From Roseovarius azorensis (GTDB lineage: Bacteria; Pseudomonadota; Alphaproteobacteria; Rhodobacterales; Rhodobacteraceae): a DNA stretch of 64,000 nucleotides. Shown here one piece after another: positions 10,752 through 19,017 of this stretch; position 1 is the first letter of the stretch; each line of letters starts with the position of its first letter. Location of the stretch: assembly GCF_900109455.1 (NCBI RefSeq), contig NZ_FOAG01000002.1, positions 186,001 to 250,000 on the forward strand, given 5' to 3'. The position numbers and the translations under genes are program-made. Below the pieces are notes generated by a model. That model did not search any database, was not told the DNA's origin, and worked only from the letters and a program-made list of their open reading frames with translations.

Positions 10752-10899
10752 TCCCGGCAGGTCCTTCCCCAGTCAACGCCAGCTCGGTCGCGGCCACCAG
10801 CCTTGTGTCATCCAGCTGTTCGGCCAGAACGCTCAACCCGTTGTCGCGGGCAAAGGTCTGCAGATCGGCAAGAACGTCGAGTATCCATTGGTTTCGCAT
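10690..10899 (-). CDS. Small conserved protein upstream of and overlapping the luxR-type gene
   Basis: A 69-residue protein starting MRNQWILDVLADLQTFARDN and continuing LSVLAEQLDDTRLVAATELA; this pattern recurs in my memory before LuxR-type genes of Rhodobacteraceae. The ATG at 10899 has GAGG about 9 nt upstream. Only about the first 50 residues look like conserved helical protein; the last 20 are read in a different frame through the start of the LuxR gene (62-bp overlap). That overlap is large and could mean translational coupling. Function unknown; it may modulate the LuxR partner. Confidence 0.65.
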   Translation of the reverse strand: MRNQWILDVLADLQTFARDNGLSVLAEQLDDTRLVAATELALTGEGPAGNERGPARAAGDIAGGCRTGL

Positions 10900-10911
10900 C
10901 GCGAGCCTCAC

Positions 10912-10974
10912 TTAACACTGGTTAATAATGTGTTAACACAACCATAACATGTGAGTTACTCGATTGTTACTCAC
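10912..10974. promoter_or_regulatory. Cluster of palindromes upstream of the small gene/luxR pair
   Basis: Three symmetric elements lie in 63 bp: TTAACACTGGTTAA-like (10912-10925), the perfect palindrome TGTGTTAACACA (10929-10940), and GTGAGT...ACTCAC (10951-10974), which also contains GTTACTC twice. They sit 13 to 75 nt upstream of the ATG at 10899, where an operator would be expected. No obvious -35/-10 pair was assigned. The outer element resembles a lux-box in size and symmetry, but that is inference. Confidence 0.5.
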
Positions 10975-11046
10975 CATTTTCTCTTCCCCCGAAATGGCGG
11001 GACGGTGTCGGGATCGGCCGCTTTGCGGAAATCCCTTGCGGAATGC

Positions 11047-11079
11047 AAAACCCGCAAGCCAATCTTCTGGCCTGCGGGT
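11047..11079 (-). terminator. Intrinsic terminator of ccr
   Basis: On the minus strand ACCCGCAgGCCA and TGGCtTGCGGGT form a long stem around a GAAGAT loop, followed by TTTT. It lies about 29 nt after the ccr stop. Confidence 0.88.
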
Positions 11080-11107
11080 CTTTCCGCCTGATCCGGGAGC
11101 CCTGCGT

Positions 11108-12394
11108 TCAGCGACCGGCCTCGACCACGTCCCCGACCGTGCGCAGCCCGGTGCGCGGGGCCTGCACAAGCACCGCCATGTTGCCCGGCTTGTGTTCGTT
11201 GCGCAGCATCTTGAGATGCGCGCGCGGGATCTCGTCCCATGGGAACACCTCGGACATGCAGGGATCCAACCGTCGCTCGACCATCAGCTTGTTCGCTGCG
11301 GACGCCTGCTTGAGATGCGCGAAATGACTGCCCTGCAAACGCTTCTGATGCATCCACATATAGCGCACGTCGAAGGTGCAGTTGAACCCTGTGGTGCCCG
11401 CGCAGATCACGACCATGCCACCCTTCTTGCACACCAGCGCCGAAACCGGAAAGGTCGCCTCGCCGGGATGTTCAAAGACCATGTCGACGCTCACCCCCTT
11501 GCCGGTGATATCCCAGATCGCCTTGCCAAAGCGGCGCGCCTCCTTGAGCCAGTCGTTGTATTCCGGCGTGTTCACCTTAGGCAACTGGCCCCAGCAGTTG
11601 AATTCCTTGCGGTTGATCGCCCCCTTGGCGCCCAGGCTCATGACAAAATCGCGCTTGTCCTCCTCGGAGATCACGGCAATCGCATTCGCCCCTGCCGTGT
11701 TGATCAGCTGGATCGCATAGGATCCCAGCCCGCCCGACGCGCCCCAGACCAGCACGTTCTGTCCGGGCTTGAGATCATGCGGCTGATGCCCGAACAGCAT
11801 CCGATAGGCCGTGGCCAGCGTCAGTGTGTAGCAGGCGCTTTCCTCCCATGTCAGGTGCCTGGGGCGCGGCAACAGCTGCTGCGCCTGCACATTGGTGAAC
11901 TGGGCAAAGCTGCCATCGGGAGTCTCATAGCCCCAGATCCGTTGGCTGGGCGAAAACATCGGATCGCCGCCGTTGCATTCCTCGTCGTCGCCGTCGTCCT
12001 GGTTGCAGTGGATCACCACCTCGTCGCCCACCTTCCAGCGCTTGACCTTGTCGCCCACGGCCCAGACTACGCCTGCCGCATCCGATCCGGCGATGTGATA
12101 TTCGGCCTTGTGAACGTCAAACGGGCTGATCGGAATGCCAAGACCGGCCCAGACGCCGTTGTAATTGACGCCCGCCGCCATCACCAGAACCAGCACCTCG
12201 TTGCTGTCCGGTCTGGGCGTTTCGACCACCTCGACCTGAAAACTCTTGTCGGGTTCGCCATGCCGCTCTCGGCGGATCGCCCAAGCATACATCTGCCTTG
12301 GCACATAGCCGAGCGGCGGCATTTCACCGATCTCGTACAGATCCTTTTCGGGAGCGTCGTAGGGCGCGATGCCCATTTCCGTATCCAATGCCAT
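11108..12394 (-). CDS. ccr: Crotonyl-CoA carboxylase/reductase
   Basis: This is the signature enzyme of the ethylmalonyl-CoA pathway: it reduces crotonyl-CoA with NADPH while adding CO2, giving (2S)-ethylmalonyl-CoA for acetyl-CoA assimilation without isocitrate lyase. The sequence is a 428-residue medium-chain dehydrogenase-type protein without zinc ligands. It shows GVNYNGVWAGLG (residues 75-86, with the conserved active-site asparagine), HCNQDDGDDEECNGGDPM, the NADPH loop VWGASGGLGSYAIQL, and the C-terminal RYMWMHQKRLQGSHFAHL with a conserved histidine. An AGGAGG site precedes the ATG. The leader carries a perfect palindrome (see 12469). ecm lies 1.6 kb away in the opposite orientation. 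Confidence 0.97.
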   Translation of the reverse strand: MALDTEMGIAPYDAPEKDLYEIGEMPPLGYVPRQMYAWAIRRERHGEPDKSFQVEVVETPRPDSNEVLVLVMAAGVNYNGVWAGLGIPISPFDVHKAEYHIAGSDAAGVVWAVGDKVKRWKVGDEVVIHCNQDDGDDEECNGGDPMFSPSQRIWGYETPDGSFAQFTNVQAQQLLPRPRHLTWEESACYTLTLATAYRMLFGHQPHDLKPGQNVLVWGASGGLGSYAIQLINTAGANAIAVISEEDKRDFVMSLGAKGAINRKEFNCWGQLPKVNTPEYNDWLKEARRFGKAIWDITGKGVSVDMVFEHPGEATFPVSALVCKKGGMVVICAGTTGFNCTFDVRYMWMHQKRLQGSHFAHLKQASAANKLMVERRLDPCMSEVFPWDEIPRAHLKMLRNEHKPGNMAVLVQAPRTGLRTVGDVVEAGR

Positions 12395-12468
12395 GACCAG
12401 CCTCCTGTCAGCAATTGCCGCGACGCAGAATCGCGGGCATCTGACTTGGGAATAGTGACGGTGACGTA

Positions 12469-12480
12469 ATATTGCAATAT
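12469..12480. promoter_or_regulatory. Perfect 12-bp palindrome in the ccr leader
   Basis: ATATTGCAATAT lies 75-86 nt upstream of the ccr start codon in an AT-rich patch. A TTTGCAGAAAA sequence about 40 nt further upstream shares the TTGC core. Regulators of ccr with TTGC-type sites (RamB in Paracoccus; PhaR for polyhydroxyalkanoate genes) are known, so this is a candidate operator; the assignment is inference. Confidence 0.45.
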
Positions 12481-12530
12481 CAAAGGCGTGTTTTTTGTAA
12501 TTTTATGACCGAGCGTTTGCAGAAAATCCC

Positions 12531-13904
12531 TCATTCCTCGCTGCGTATGCGAAACAGATGTGCGATAGAGGCGGCGTAATAGGCCAGAACCGCGCGCTCT
12601 TTCTCGACCACGGTGAATACGCCCTGACGCTCCACGATCATCCCGCGCTTGCGCAGCACCTGAATGCCGAACCGCGCCGCATAACCCTGATTGTCGCGCG
12701 GCATATGCACATGCGCCCGCGGCACCGCATCCAGCATCCGCGTCACCGCCTTATCCACCGCCTCGCGGCTGAGCGGCTCCTCGGCCATGATCAGCGCCCG
12801 CGCCACCAGCGGCACCGGCAGCACCGGCACCTGCTCGCCGATCCGCCGCATCAGCAGTTGCGCCAGCCCGCGGACGCCCGCTGCGGGATAATCCCTCTGG
12901 AACTCCGCCAGGGACACCGGCGCGCCAAAGCTGACCGCAGCATAACCGTGCCGGTGATACTTGCCCTTCAATCGCAGCCATATCTGATTCAGCACGAAGC
13001 GGGCCACGACGCTGATCCGCGCCGGAAATCTGCGCCCGCCCGCCTGTCCTGCCGCGACCAGCAGGCGATCCTCGAAAACCCGGTCGTAATTGATCGCCAC
13101 CGGCACAAAGACCACGTCACGCCCCTGCACGCTGCGCTCTTCCACCATGTAGGACAGCAGACCCAGCTTGGGCGGCTGCAATGCCCCGTCAAGGCTCAGC
13201 CCGCCCTCGGGGAACATAGCCTGCGTCACGCCGCCATCGGTCGCCATGCCGACATAGCGGGCCAGCACCCGGCGATAGAGATCATTGCGTGATTTGCGAC
13301 GGATGAAATAGGCCCCCATCGCCTTGATCAGGTGGCTCAGCGGCCAGACCCGCGCCCATTCCCCCACCGCATAGCTCAGCGCCGACCGCTCCGCCGCCAG
13401 CCATGTCACCAGCACGTAATCCATATTGCTGCGATGGTTCATCACGAAAACCACCGTCGCCTCACGGTCCACCCGTGCCAGCGCCTCCTCGTCGAAATGC
13501 CCCAGCCGAACGCGATAGAGCGACCGGCTCAGCCATTTCGCCAGTTTGATCGCGATGCCGAAATAGGCGGTGGCGGAGAAGCTGGGAACGATCTCGCGCG
13601 CATAGCGCCGGGCCTTTTCAAAGGCCACGTTCTCCGGAACCCCCTCGGCCTGCGCATGCGCGGCGATGGCCCGGCTCACCTCGGGATCATAGATCAGCCG
13701 CTGGATCATGTCATAGCGTCGCGCCAGCTTGAATGGCTCGATCGGGCGCTGCAAGCGCGTATTCAGCTTCGCCACCGCCCGCTCCAGCCTCCGCCGCAGG
13801 AACCAGCGCACCGAGGGAAACAGGAAATGACTGGCAAAGGTGACGGCCGCAAACCCCACCAGCAACACCAGCGCCCAGAGGGGCATTTCAACCGTTTGAC
13901 CCAT
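12531..13904 (-). CDS. PlsB-type 1-acyl-glycerol-3-phosphate acyltransferase family protein
   Basis: A 457-residue membrane-associated acyltransferase resembling glycerol-3-phosphate acyltransferases of the PlsB type but about half the length of E. coli PlsB. It has an N-terminal hydrophobic anchor (PLWALVLLVGFAAVTFASHFL, residues about 8-28, shown here in shortened form as PLWALVLLVGFAAV), the catalytic NHRSNMD (HxxxxD box), GAYFIRRKS (G3P-binding block), and FPEGGLS. It is inserted between ccr and ecm, and shares the strand of ccr. It may acylate glycerol phosphate for phospholipid or storage-lipid synthesis. The link to the ethylmalonyl-CoA pathway is only positional. Confidence 0.82.
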   Translation of the reverse strand: MGQTVEMPLWALVLLVGFAAVTFASHFLFPSVRWFLRRRLERAVAKLNTRLQRPIEPFKLARRYDMIQRLIYDPEVSRAIAAHAQAEGVPENVAFEKARRYAREIVPSFSATAYFGIAIKLAKWLSRSLYRVRLGHFDEEALARVDREATVVFVMNHRSNMDYVLVTWLAAERSALSYAVGEWARVWPLSHLIKAMGAYFIRRKSRNDLYRRVLARYVGMATDGGVTQAMFPEGGLSLDGALQPPKLGLLSYMVEERSVQGRDVVFVPVAINYDRVFEDRLLVAAGQAGGRRFPARISVVARFVLNQIWLRLKGKYHRHGYAAVSFGAPVSLAEFQRDYPAAGVRGLAQLLMRRIGEQVPVLPVPLVARALIMAEEPLSREAVDKAVTRMLDAVPRAHVHMPRDNQGYAARFGIQVLRKRGMIVERQGVFTVVEKERAVLAYYAASIAHLFRIRSEE

Positions 13905-14041
13905 CGCTGCACCAAATCAGGGTTTTGGGCTGTGGTAAATGCCCCCATGCCGCAATGCAGCGAATTGACAGCGTAACCTTCTTGCCTATACCCTGCCGTG
14001 AAACGTAACAAAATTGCGCACCCTGATTCACGAGGCCGCTC

Positions 14042-16021
14042 ATGTCGGACACCCAGTCGCAGCCGCAGAAAGACAAGCCTTGGTTGATCCGCACCTATGC
14101 GGGCCATTCCACCGCCGCGAAATCCAACGCGCTCTACCGCGCCAATCTCGTCAAGGGGCAAACCGGCCTCTCTGTGGCCTTCGACCTGCCTACCCAGACA
14201 GGATACGACAGCGATCATGTGCTCGCGCGCGGCGAGGTCGGCAAGGTCGGCGTGCCGGTCTGCCATCTGGGCGACATGCGCACGCTCTTTGATGCGATCC
14301 CGCTGGATCAGATGAACACCTCGATGACGATCAACGCCACCGCCCCCTGGCTTCTGGCGCTCTATATCGCCGTGGCCGAGGAACAGGGCGCGGATGTGAC
14401 CGCCCTGCAAGGCACGGTCCAGAACGACCTGATCAAGGAATATCTCAGCCGGGGCACCTATATCTGCCCACCCGCACCCAGCCTCAGGATGATCGGCGAC
14501 GTGGCCGAATATTGCTACAAGCACGTCCCGAAATGGAACCCGATGAACGTCTGTTCCTACCACCTGCAAGAGGCGGGCGCCACGCCGGAACAGGAACTGG
14601 CCTTTGCACTGGCCACCGCCACCGCCGTTCTGGACGAGTTGAAACCGCGCGTCGCGGCAGAGGATTTCCCGGCGCTGGCGGGGCGGATTTCGTTCTTCGT
14701 CAACGCGGGCATCCGCTTTGTCACCGAGATGTGCAAGATGCGCGCCTTCGTCGATCTCTGGGACGAGATCCTGCGCGACCGCTACGGCGTGGACGATCCG
14801 AAACACCGCCGCTTCCGTTATGGTGTGCAGGTCAATTCCCTTGGCCTGACCGAGCAGCAGCCGGAAAACAACGTCTACCGCATCCTGATCGAGATGCTGG
14901 CCGTGACCCTGTCGAAAAAGGCTCGCGCCCGCGCCGTGCAACTGCCTGCATGGAACGAGGCGCTTGGCCTGCCGCGCCCATGGGATCAGCAGTGGTCCAT
15001 GCGCATGCAACAGATCCTCGCCTATGAAACCGACCTTCTGGAATTCGATGACCTCTTTGACGGCAACCCCGCCGTGGACGCCAAGGTCGAGGCCCTGAAA
15101 AACGGCGCGCGGCATGAGCTGGCCAATCTCGACAGCATGGGAGGCGCGGTTTCCGCCATCGAGTACATGAAATCCCGTCTGGTCGAGAGCAACGCCGAAC
15201 GGCTGAACCGGATCGAGCGCAACGAAACGATCGTCGTCGGCGTCAACCGCTGGCAGGAGGGCGAACCGTCGCCACTGCAGACCGAGGATGGTGGCATCAT
15301 GGTCGTCGATCCGGCGGTCGAGGCCGATCAGATCGCACGCCTGCAAGACTGGCGCAACGCCCGCGACGATGCCGCCGTCAGATCCGCCCTCGCTGCCCTG
15401 CGCGCCGCCGCCGCGGAGGGGCGCAATGTAATGGAACCCTCAATTGCCTGCGCCCGCGCCGGGGTCACCACCGGCGAATGGGCCGCGCAGATGCGCGCTG
15501 TCTTCGGGGAATATCGCGGGCCGACGGGTGTCTCTGTCAGCCCCTCGAACAGGACCGAGGGTCTTGACGATATCCGCGCCGCCGTCGATGCGGTCTCTGA
15601 CCGGCTTGGCCGCCGCCTCAAGTTCCTTGTGGGCAAGCCGGGGCTGGACGGTCATTCCAACGGCGCCGAGCAGATCGCGTTCCGTGCCCGCGATTGCGGC
15701 ATGGATATAGGCTATGCGGGCATCCGCCTGACGCCCGAAGAGATCGTGCGCGCCGCCGTTGCGGACGGCGCCCATGTGGTCGGGCTCTCGATCCTGTCCG
15801 GCAGCCATATGCCGCTGGTCGAGGAACTGATGCAACGCATGCGCGCCGCCGGTCTGGGTGACGTGCCGGTGATCGTCGGCGGCATCATCCCCGAGGACGA
15901 CTCCCGCCGCCTGCGCGAAATGGGTGTTGCGCGGATCTACACGCCAAAGGATTTCGAGCTGAACACGATCATGATGGACATCGTCGCCCTCGCCGATCCA
16001 CAGGCAGTCGCCGCCGAATGA
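14042..16021 (+). CDS. ecm: Ethylmalonyl-CoA mutase (adenosylcobalamin dependent)
   Basis: This enzyme isomerises (2R)-ethylmalonyl-CoA to methylsuccinyl-CoA, the step after Ccr and the epimerase. The 659-residue protein has the methylmalonyl-CoA-mutase-type catalytic barrel (PWLIRTYAGHSTAAKSNALY, GLSVAFDLPTQTGYDSD) and a C-terminal B12-binding domain. The cobalamin base-off motif is DGHSNG (Asp536, His538, Gly541), followed by LSILSGSHMPL and VGGIIPEDD. Proximity to ccr and the MeaA-like sequence favour ethylmalonyl-CoA over methylmalonyl-CoA as substrate. Its stop overlaps the next gene's start (ATGA). Confidence 0.95.
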   Translation: MSDTQSQPQKDKPWLIRTYAGHSTAAKSNALYRANLVKGQTGLSVAFDLPTQTGYDSDHVLARGEVGKVGVPVCHLGDMRTLFDAIPLDQMNTSMTINATAPWLLALYIAVAEEQGADVTALQGTVQNDLIKEYLSRGTYICPPAPSLRMIGDVAEYCYKHVPKWNPMNVCSYHLQEAGATPEQELAFALATATAVLDELKPRVAAEDFPALAGRISFFVNAGIRFVTEMCKMRAFVDLWDEILRDRYGVDDPKHRRFRYGVQVNSLGLTEQQPENNVYRILIEMLAVTLSKKARARAVQLPAWNEALGLPRPWDQQWSMRMQQILAYETDLLEFDDLFDGNPAVDAKVEALKNGARHELANLDSMGGAVSAIEYMKSRLVESNAERLNRIERNETIVVGVNRWQEGEPSPLQTEDGGIMVVDPAVEADQIARLQDWRNARDDAAVRSALAALRAAAAEGRNVMEPSIACARAGVTTGEWAAQMRAVFGEYRGPTGVSVSPSNRTEGLDDIRAAVDAVSDRLGRRLKFLVGKPGLDGHSNGAEQIAFRARDCGMDIGYAGIRLTPEEIVRAAVADGAHVVGLSILSGSHMPLVEELMQRMRAAGLGDVPVIVGGIIPEDDSRRLREMGVARIYTPKDFELNTIMMDIVALADPQAVAAE

Positions 16022-16464
16022 CCGGAGCGCTCACGATCCGCCCGATCCAGCCCGGCGACCGCCCCGCATGGGGCGATCTCTGGCGCGCCTACTTGGCGTT
16101 CTATGAGACCGCCCTGCCCGAGACGATTTACGACACCACCTTTGCCCGGCTCCTCTCGCCCGATCACCCGGACCAGAACGGGTTGATTGCGCTGTTGGAC
16201 GATCGCCCGGCGGGCCTTGTGCATTACATCTACCATGCGCACAACTGGCGGGTGGAGCAGGTCGGCTATCTGCAAGACCTTTACGCAGCCCCCGAGGCGC
16301 GTGGATGCGGCGTAGGCCGTGCGCTGATCGAGGCGGTCTATGCCCACGCCGATGCAGATGGCTGCCCCGCGGTCTACTGGCTGACGCAGGAATTCAACGC
16401 AACCGCGCGTCAGCTCTATGACAGAATCGGCAAACTCACGCCTTTCGTGAAGTATACGCGCTGA
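16018..16464 (+). CDS. GNAT-family N-acetyltransferase
   Basis: A 148-residue acetyl-CoA-dependent transferase. The acetyl-CoA pyrophosphate loop is seen in DLYAAPEARGCGVGRALIEA (about residues 85-104, RGCGVG), followed by ALPE/AVYWLTQEFN and ARQLYDRIGK, all typical of GNAT motifs A and B. The ATG overlaps the ecm stop by 4 nt, so it is translated from the ecm mRNA. The acceptor substrate is unknown. The 219 bp after its stop, up to livF, contains nothing I recognise. Confidence 0.88.
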   Translation: MTGALTIRPIQPGDRPAWGDLWRAYLAFYETALPETIYDTTFARLLSPDHPDQNGLIALLDDRPAGLVHYIYHAHNWRVEQVGYLQDLYAAPEARGCGVGRALIEAVYAHADADGCPAVYWLTQEFNATARQLYDRIGKLTPFVKYTR

Positions 16465-16683
16465 GATGGCCTGGGGCCTGAGGCAGACACCTGACATCCC
16501 GGTGATAACCCGCGCGGTCGTCGGGCCGGGGACTGGCGATCCGACGGGTGGGAACTGCCGCTTTATGCCGCAAACCCCGTATCACTCCAAAGTGCTGCGC
16601 GACCCCTTCGGCGCTGTTTCGCGCGGGGATTTGCCTCACCCTCCGCATCAGGCCAATCTTCTGCCGCCCGCAGGATTCACACC

Positions 16684-17379
16684 CTACACGCCCACATAGC
16701 GGTCGATGATCGCATGATTGGCGCGCAGGGCCTCGGCGGGCATCACCGCGCCGCCCTGACCGTTCTCGATGAACGCCACGCGGTCCGCCACTTCGAGCAC
16801 CGAATCGACCCGCTGCTCGACCAGCAGGACCGCGACCCCATCGTCGCGCATCCTGACGATCACCTCGCGGATCGCGGCGATCATCGAGGGCTGCAACCCC
16901 TCTGCCGGCTCGTCCAGCAACAGCGCCCGGGGCCGCAGGCACAGCGCCCGCGCCGTAGCCAGCATCTGCTGCTCGCCGCCCGACAGGGTCTGCGCACGCT
17001 GATGATAGCGTTCGCGCAGGCGCGGAAAGAGGTCCAGCACCTCTTCGCGCACCTCCGGGCCGCTGTCCCGCGCCATCAGGCCGATTTCGAGATTCTGCGC
17101 CACCGTCAACTCGGCAAACAGCCTGCGCCCCTGCGGGATATAGCCCACGCCCGCGCGCGGCACCCGGTGGGCGGGCAGCGCGCTCAATTCCGTCTGATCC
17201 AGCCAGATCCTGCCCGACATCAGCGGCAAGAGCCCCATGATCGCCTGCATGCAGGTGGTCTTGCCCGCGCCGTTGCGTCCCATGAGGCAGAGGATCTCGC
17301 CCGGCGCCACCTCAAGCGAGAGATGGCGCAGCACCTGCGCACGCCCGTATCCGGCGCTCACCCTATCCAGCCGCAGCAT
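16684..17379 (-). CDS. livF: Branched-chain-type ABC transporter ATPase LivF
   Basis: One of two cytoplasmic ATPases of a LIV-type importer. The 231-residue protein has Walker A GRNGAGKTT, the signature LSGGEQQ and Walker B ALLLDEPAEGL, in the usual LivF arrangement. The ATG at 17379 gives MLRLDRVSAGYG, the standard family start; the longer frame to 17460 is out of family. It overlaps the end of livG by 17 bp and is the last gene of the operon. No terminator is visible immediately downstream. Confidence 0.93.
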   Translation of the reverse strand: MLRLDRVSAGYGRAQVLRHLSLEVAPGEILCLMGRNGAGKTTCMQAIMGLLPLMSGRIWLDQTELSALPAHRVPRAGVGYIPQGRRLFAELTVAQNLEIGLMARDSGPEVREEVLDLFPRLRERYHQRAQTLSGGEQQMLATARALCLRPRALLLDEPAEGLQPSMIAAIREVIVRMRDDGVAVLLVEQRVDSVLEVADRVAFIENGQGGAVMPAEALRANHAIIDRYVGV

Positions 17380-18085
17380 CGGATGTCCCCCCCAGATAGG
17401 CGGCCTGCACCTCGCGGCTGGCGCGGATCTGCTCTGGCGTTCCCTCGGCGAGAACCGCACCGAAATTCATCACCGTGATCCGTCCCGCCAGTTCCATGAC
17501 CACGTGCATGTTGTGTTCGATCAGCAGGATCGTCGCCTCCTGCGCCAGATCGCGGATAAGGATCTTGAACCCCTCGATCTCGCCCTCGGCCAGGCCCTGT
17601 GTCGGCTCGTCGAGAATGAGCAGGCGCGGACGCTGCGCGATGCCCATTGCAATCTCCAGCAATCGCTGGTGCCCATAGGCCAGATCACCCGCCTCCTGAT
17701 CCTTGCGGTCCGGCAATCCGACACGCTCCAGCACCTCGTCGATCACGGCATTCACCTGCCCCCCATGCGCCCGCCGCCGCGCCGCGAGTGCCACGTTTTC
17801 GGCAACGCTGAGGCGGGCAAAGACAGAGGTGATCTGGAACGTATAGGCCATGCCAAGCCGCATCCGCCGGTGCGCGGGCAGGCGGGTGATGTCCTGACCG
17901 TCGAACAGAACCCGCCCCGCCGTGGGTGCGATGCGGCCCGAGATCATGCCGACAAGCGTCGTCTTGCCCGCCCCGTTGGGGCCGATCAGCGCATGGATTT
18001 CCCCCTTGGGCAGGTCGAAATCCACCCCTTCGACGGCGCGCAACCCGGCAAACTGTTTGGACAATCCCCGCGTCGACAACAGCAT
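17363..18085 (-). CDS. livG: Branched-chain-type ABC transporter ATPase LivG
   Basis: The second ATPase of the LIV-type importer, 240 residues. It has Walker [10 protein letters not shown], the Q-loop TFQITSVFARLSV, a signature-like region AYGHQRLLEIAMG (an unusual YGHQR in place of SGGQ, common in LivG), and Walker B LLILDEPTQGL. The ATG at 18085 overlaps the livM stop as TGATG; a GTG one codon earlier is an alternative. Tight overlaps on both sides mark co-translation. Confidence 0.93.
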   Translation of the reverse strand: MLLSTRGLSKQFAGLRAVEGVDFDLPKGEIHALIGPNGAGKTTLVGMISGRIAPTAGRVLFDGQDITRLPAHRRMRLGMAYTFQITSVFARLSVAENVALAARRRAHGGQVNAVIDEVLERVGLPDRKDQEAGDLAYGHQRLLEIAMGIAQRPRLLILDEPTQGLAEGEIEGFKILIRDLAQEATILLIEHNMHVVMELAGRITVMNFGAVLAEGTPEQIRASREVQAAYLGGTSDAAAG

Positions 18086-19017
18086 CACGGCAGCCCCCGC
18101 CAGAGGCGCCGCCGCACCTCGCCCATTAGCCCCTGCGGCGCAAAGAGCGTGAGCAGCACCAGCGCCACGCCCGCGATCAGCATGTAGGCGGTCGTGATCC
18201 CGGAACTGAGGTCGATCAGGTAGAACATGAACAGCGTGCCGATGAACGGCCCCAGAACCGTCCCCGCCCCGCCCAGAAGCACCCAGAGAAGCGGAAAGAT
18301 CGAATACTGCACGCTCGCGAAGGTCGCCCCCGCATAGCCGAACAACAGGCCATAGGCCGCGCCCGCCGCACCGGCCATCGTGCCGGAAATCACCATCGCC
18401 GCGAACTTGTGGGCAAAGACGTCATAGCCCAGCATGCGTACCCGCTCCTCGTTCTCACGGATCGCCACCAGCACCCGGCCAAACGGCGCGCGCACCAGCC
18501 AGAGGCTGAGCATGAGGCAGCAGCCAAACAGGATCAGCGCGGCCAGATAGCGGTTGCCCGGATCGCTCAGGTCGATGCCCCAGAGCATGCGCTGCGCCTG
18601 CTGGATCACGAATCCCTCGTCGCCGCGCGTGTAGGCCCCGAAATAGAGAACCGTCAGATATCCCGCCTGCGCGAACATCAACGTCACGATCATGAAGGCC
18701 ACGCCGCCAGTGCGCAGCGCCAGCGCCGCCAGCCCCGCCGACACCACAGCCCCCGCCCCCAGTCCCGCCAGCAGTGCAGGTGCGGGGCTAAGGCCCAGAT
18801 GCTGGACGCCCAGACCCATCCCGTACATGCCGGCGGCAAAAAACAGCGCATGTCCAAGACTCAGCAGCCCGGTGTAGCCGAAGAGCAGGTTATACCCCAT
18901 CGCATAGCTGGCCAGCACCATCACCCGCGCCAGATTGCCGTGGTGATAGGCCGGCAGCACGAAGTGCAGCGCCAGCAGCAGGGCGATCAGCCCGGCATGC
19001 AGCCCGTAGACCCTCAT
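18085..19017 (-). CDS. livM: Branched-chain-type ABC transporter permease LivM
   Basis: A polytopic permease of 310 residues. The LivM-type block (NLLFGYTGLLSLGHALFFA, residues about 42-60) and the C-terminal LGGAGTVLGPFIGT coupling region are visible. The ATG at 19017 overlaps the livH stop (ATGA); the much longer open frame to 19527 is an artefact of the high GC content. It pairs with LivH to form the translocation channel. Confidence 0.93.
   Translation of the reverse strand: MRVYGLHAGLIALLLALHFVLPAYHHGNLARVMVLASYAMGYNLLFGYTGLLSLGHALFFAAGMYGMGLGVQHLGLSPAPALLAGLGAGAVVSAGLAALALRTGGVAFMIVTLMFAQAGYLTVLYFGAYTRGDEGFVIQQAQRMLWGIDLSDPGNRYLAALILFGCCLMLSLWLVRAPFGRVLVAIRENEERVRMLGYDVFAHKFAAMVISGTMAGAAGAAYGLLFGYAGATFASVQYSIFPLLWVLLGGAGTVLGPFIGTLFMFYLIDLSSGITTAYMLIAGVALVLLTLFAPQGLMGEVRRRLWRGLP

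Noticed and set aside
13763-15346. Long minus-strand open frame across the ecm start
   Set aside because: It is opposite to the well-supported ecm gene and merges into the PlsB-like gene in another frame; the product has no coherent domain.
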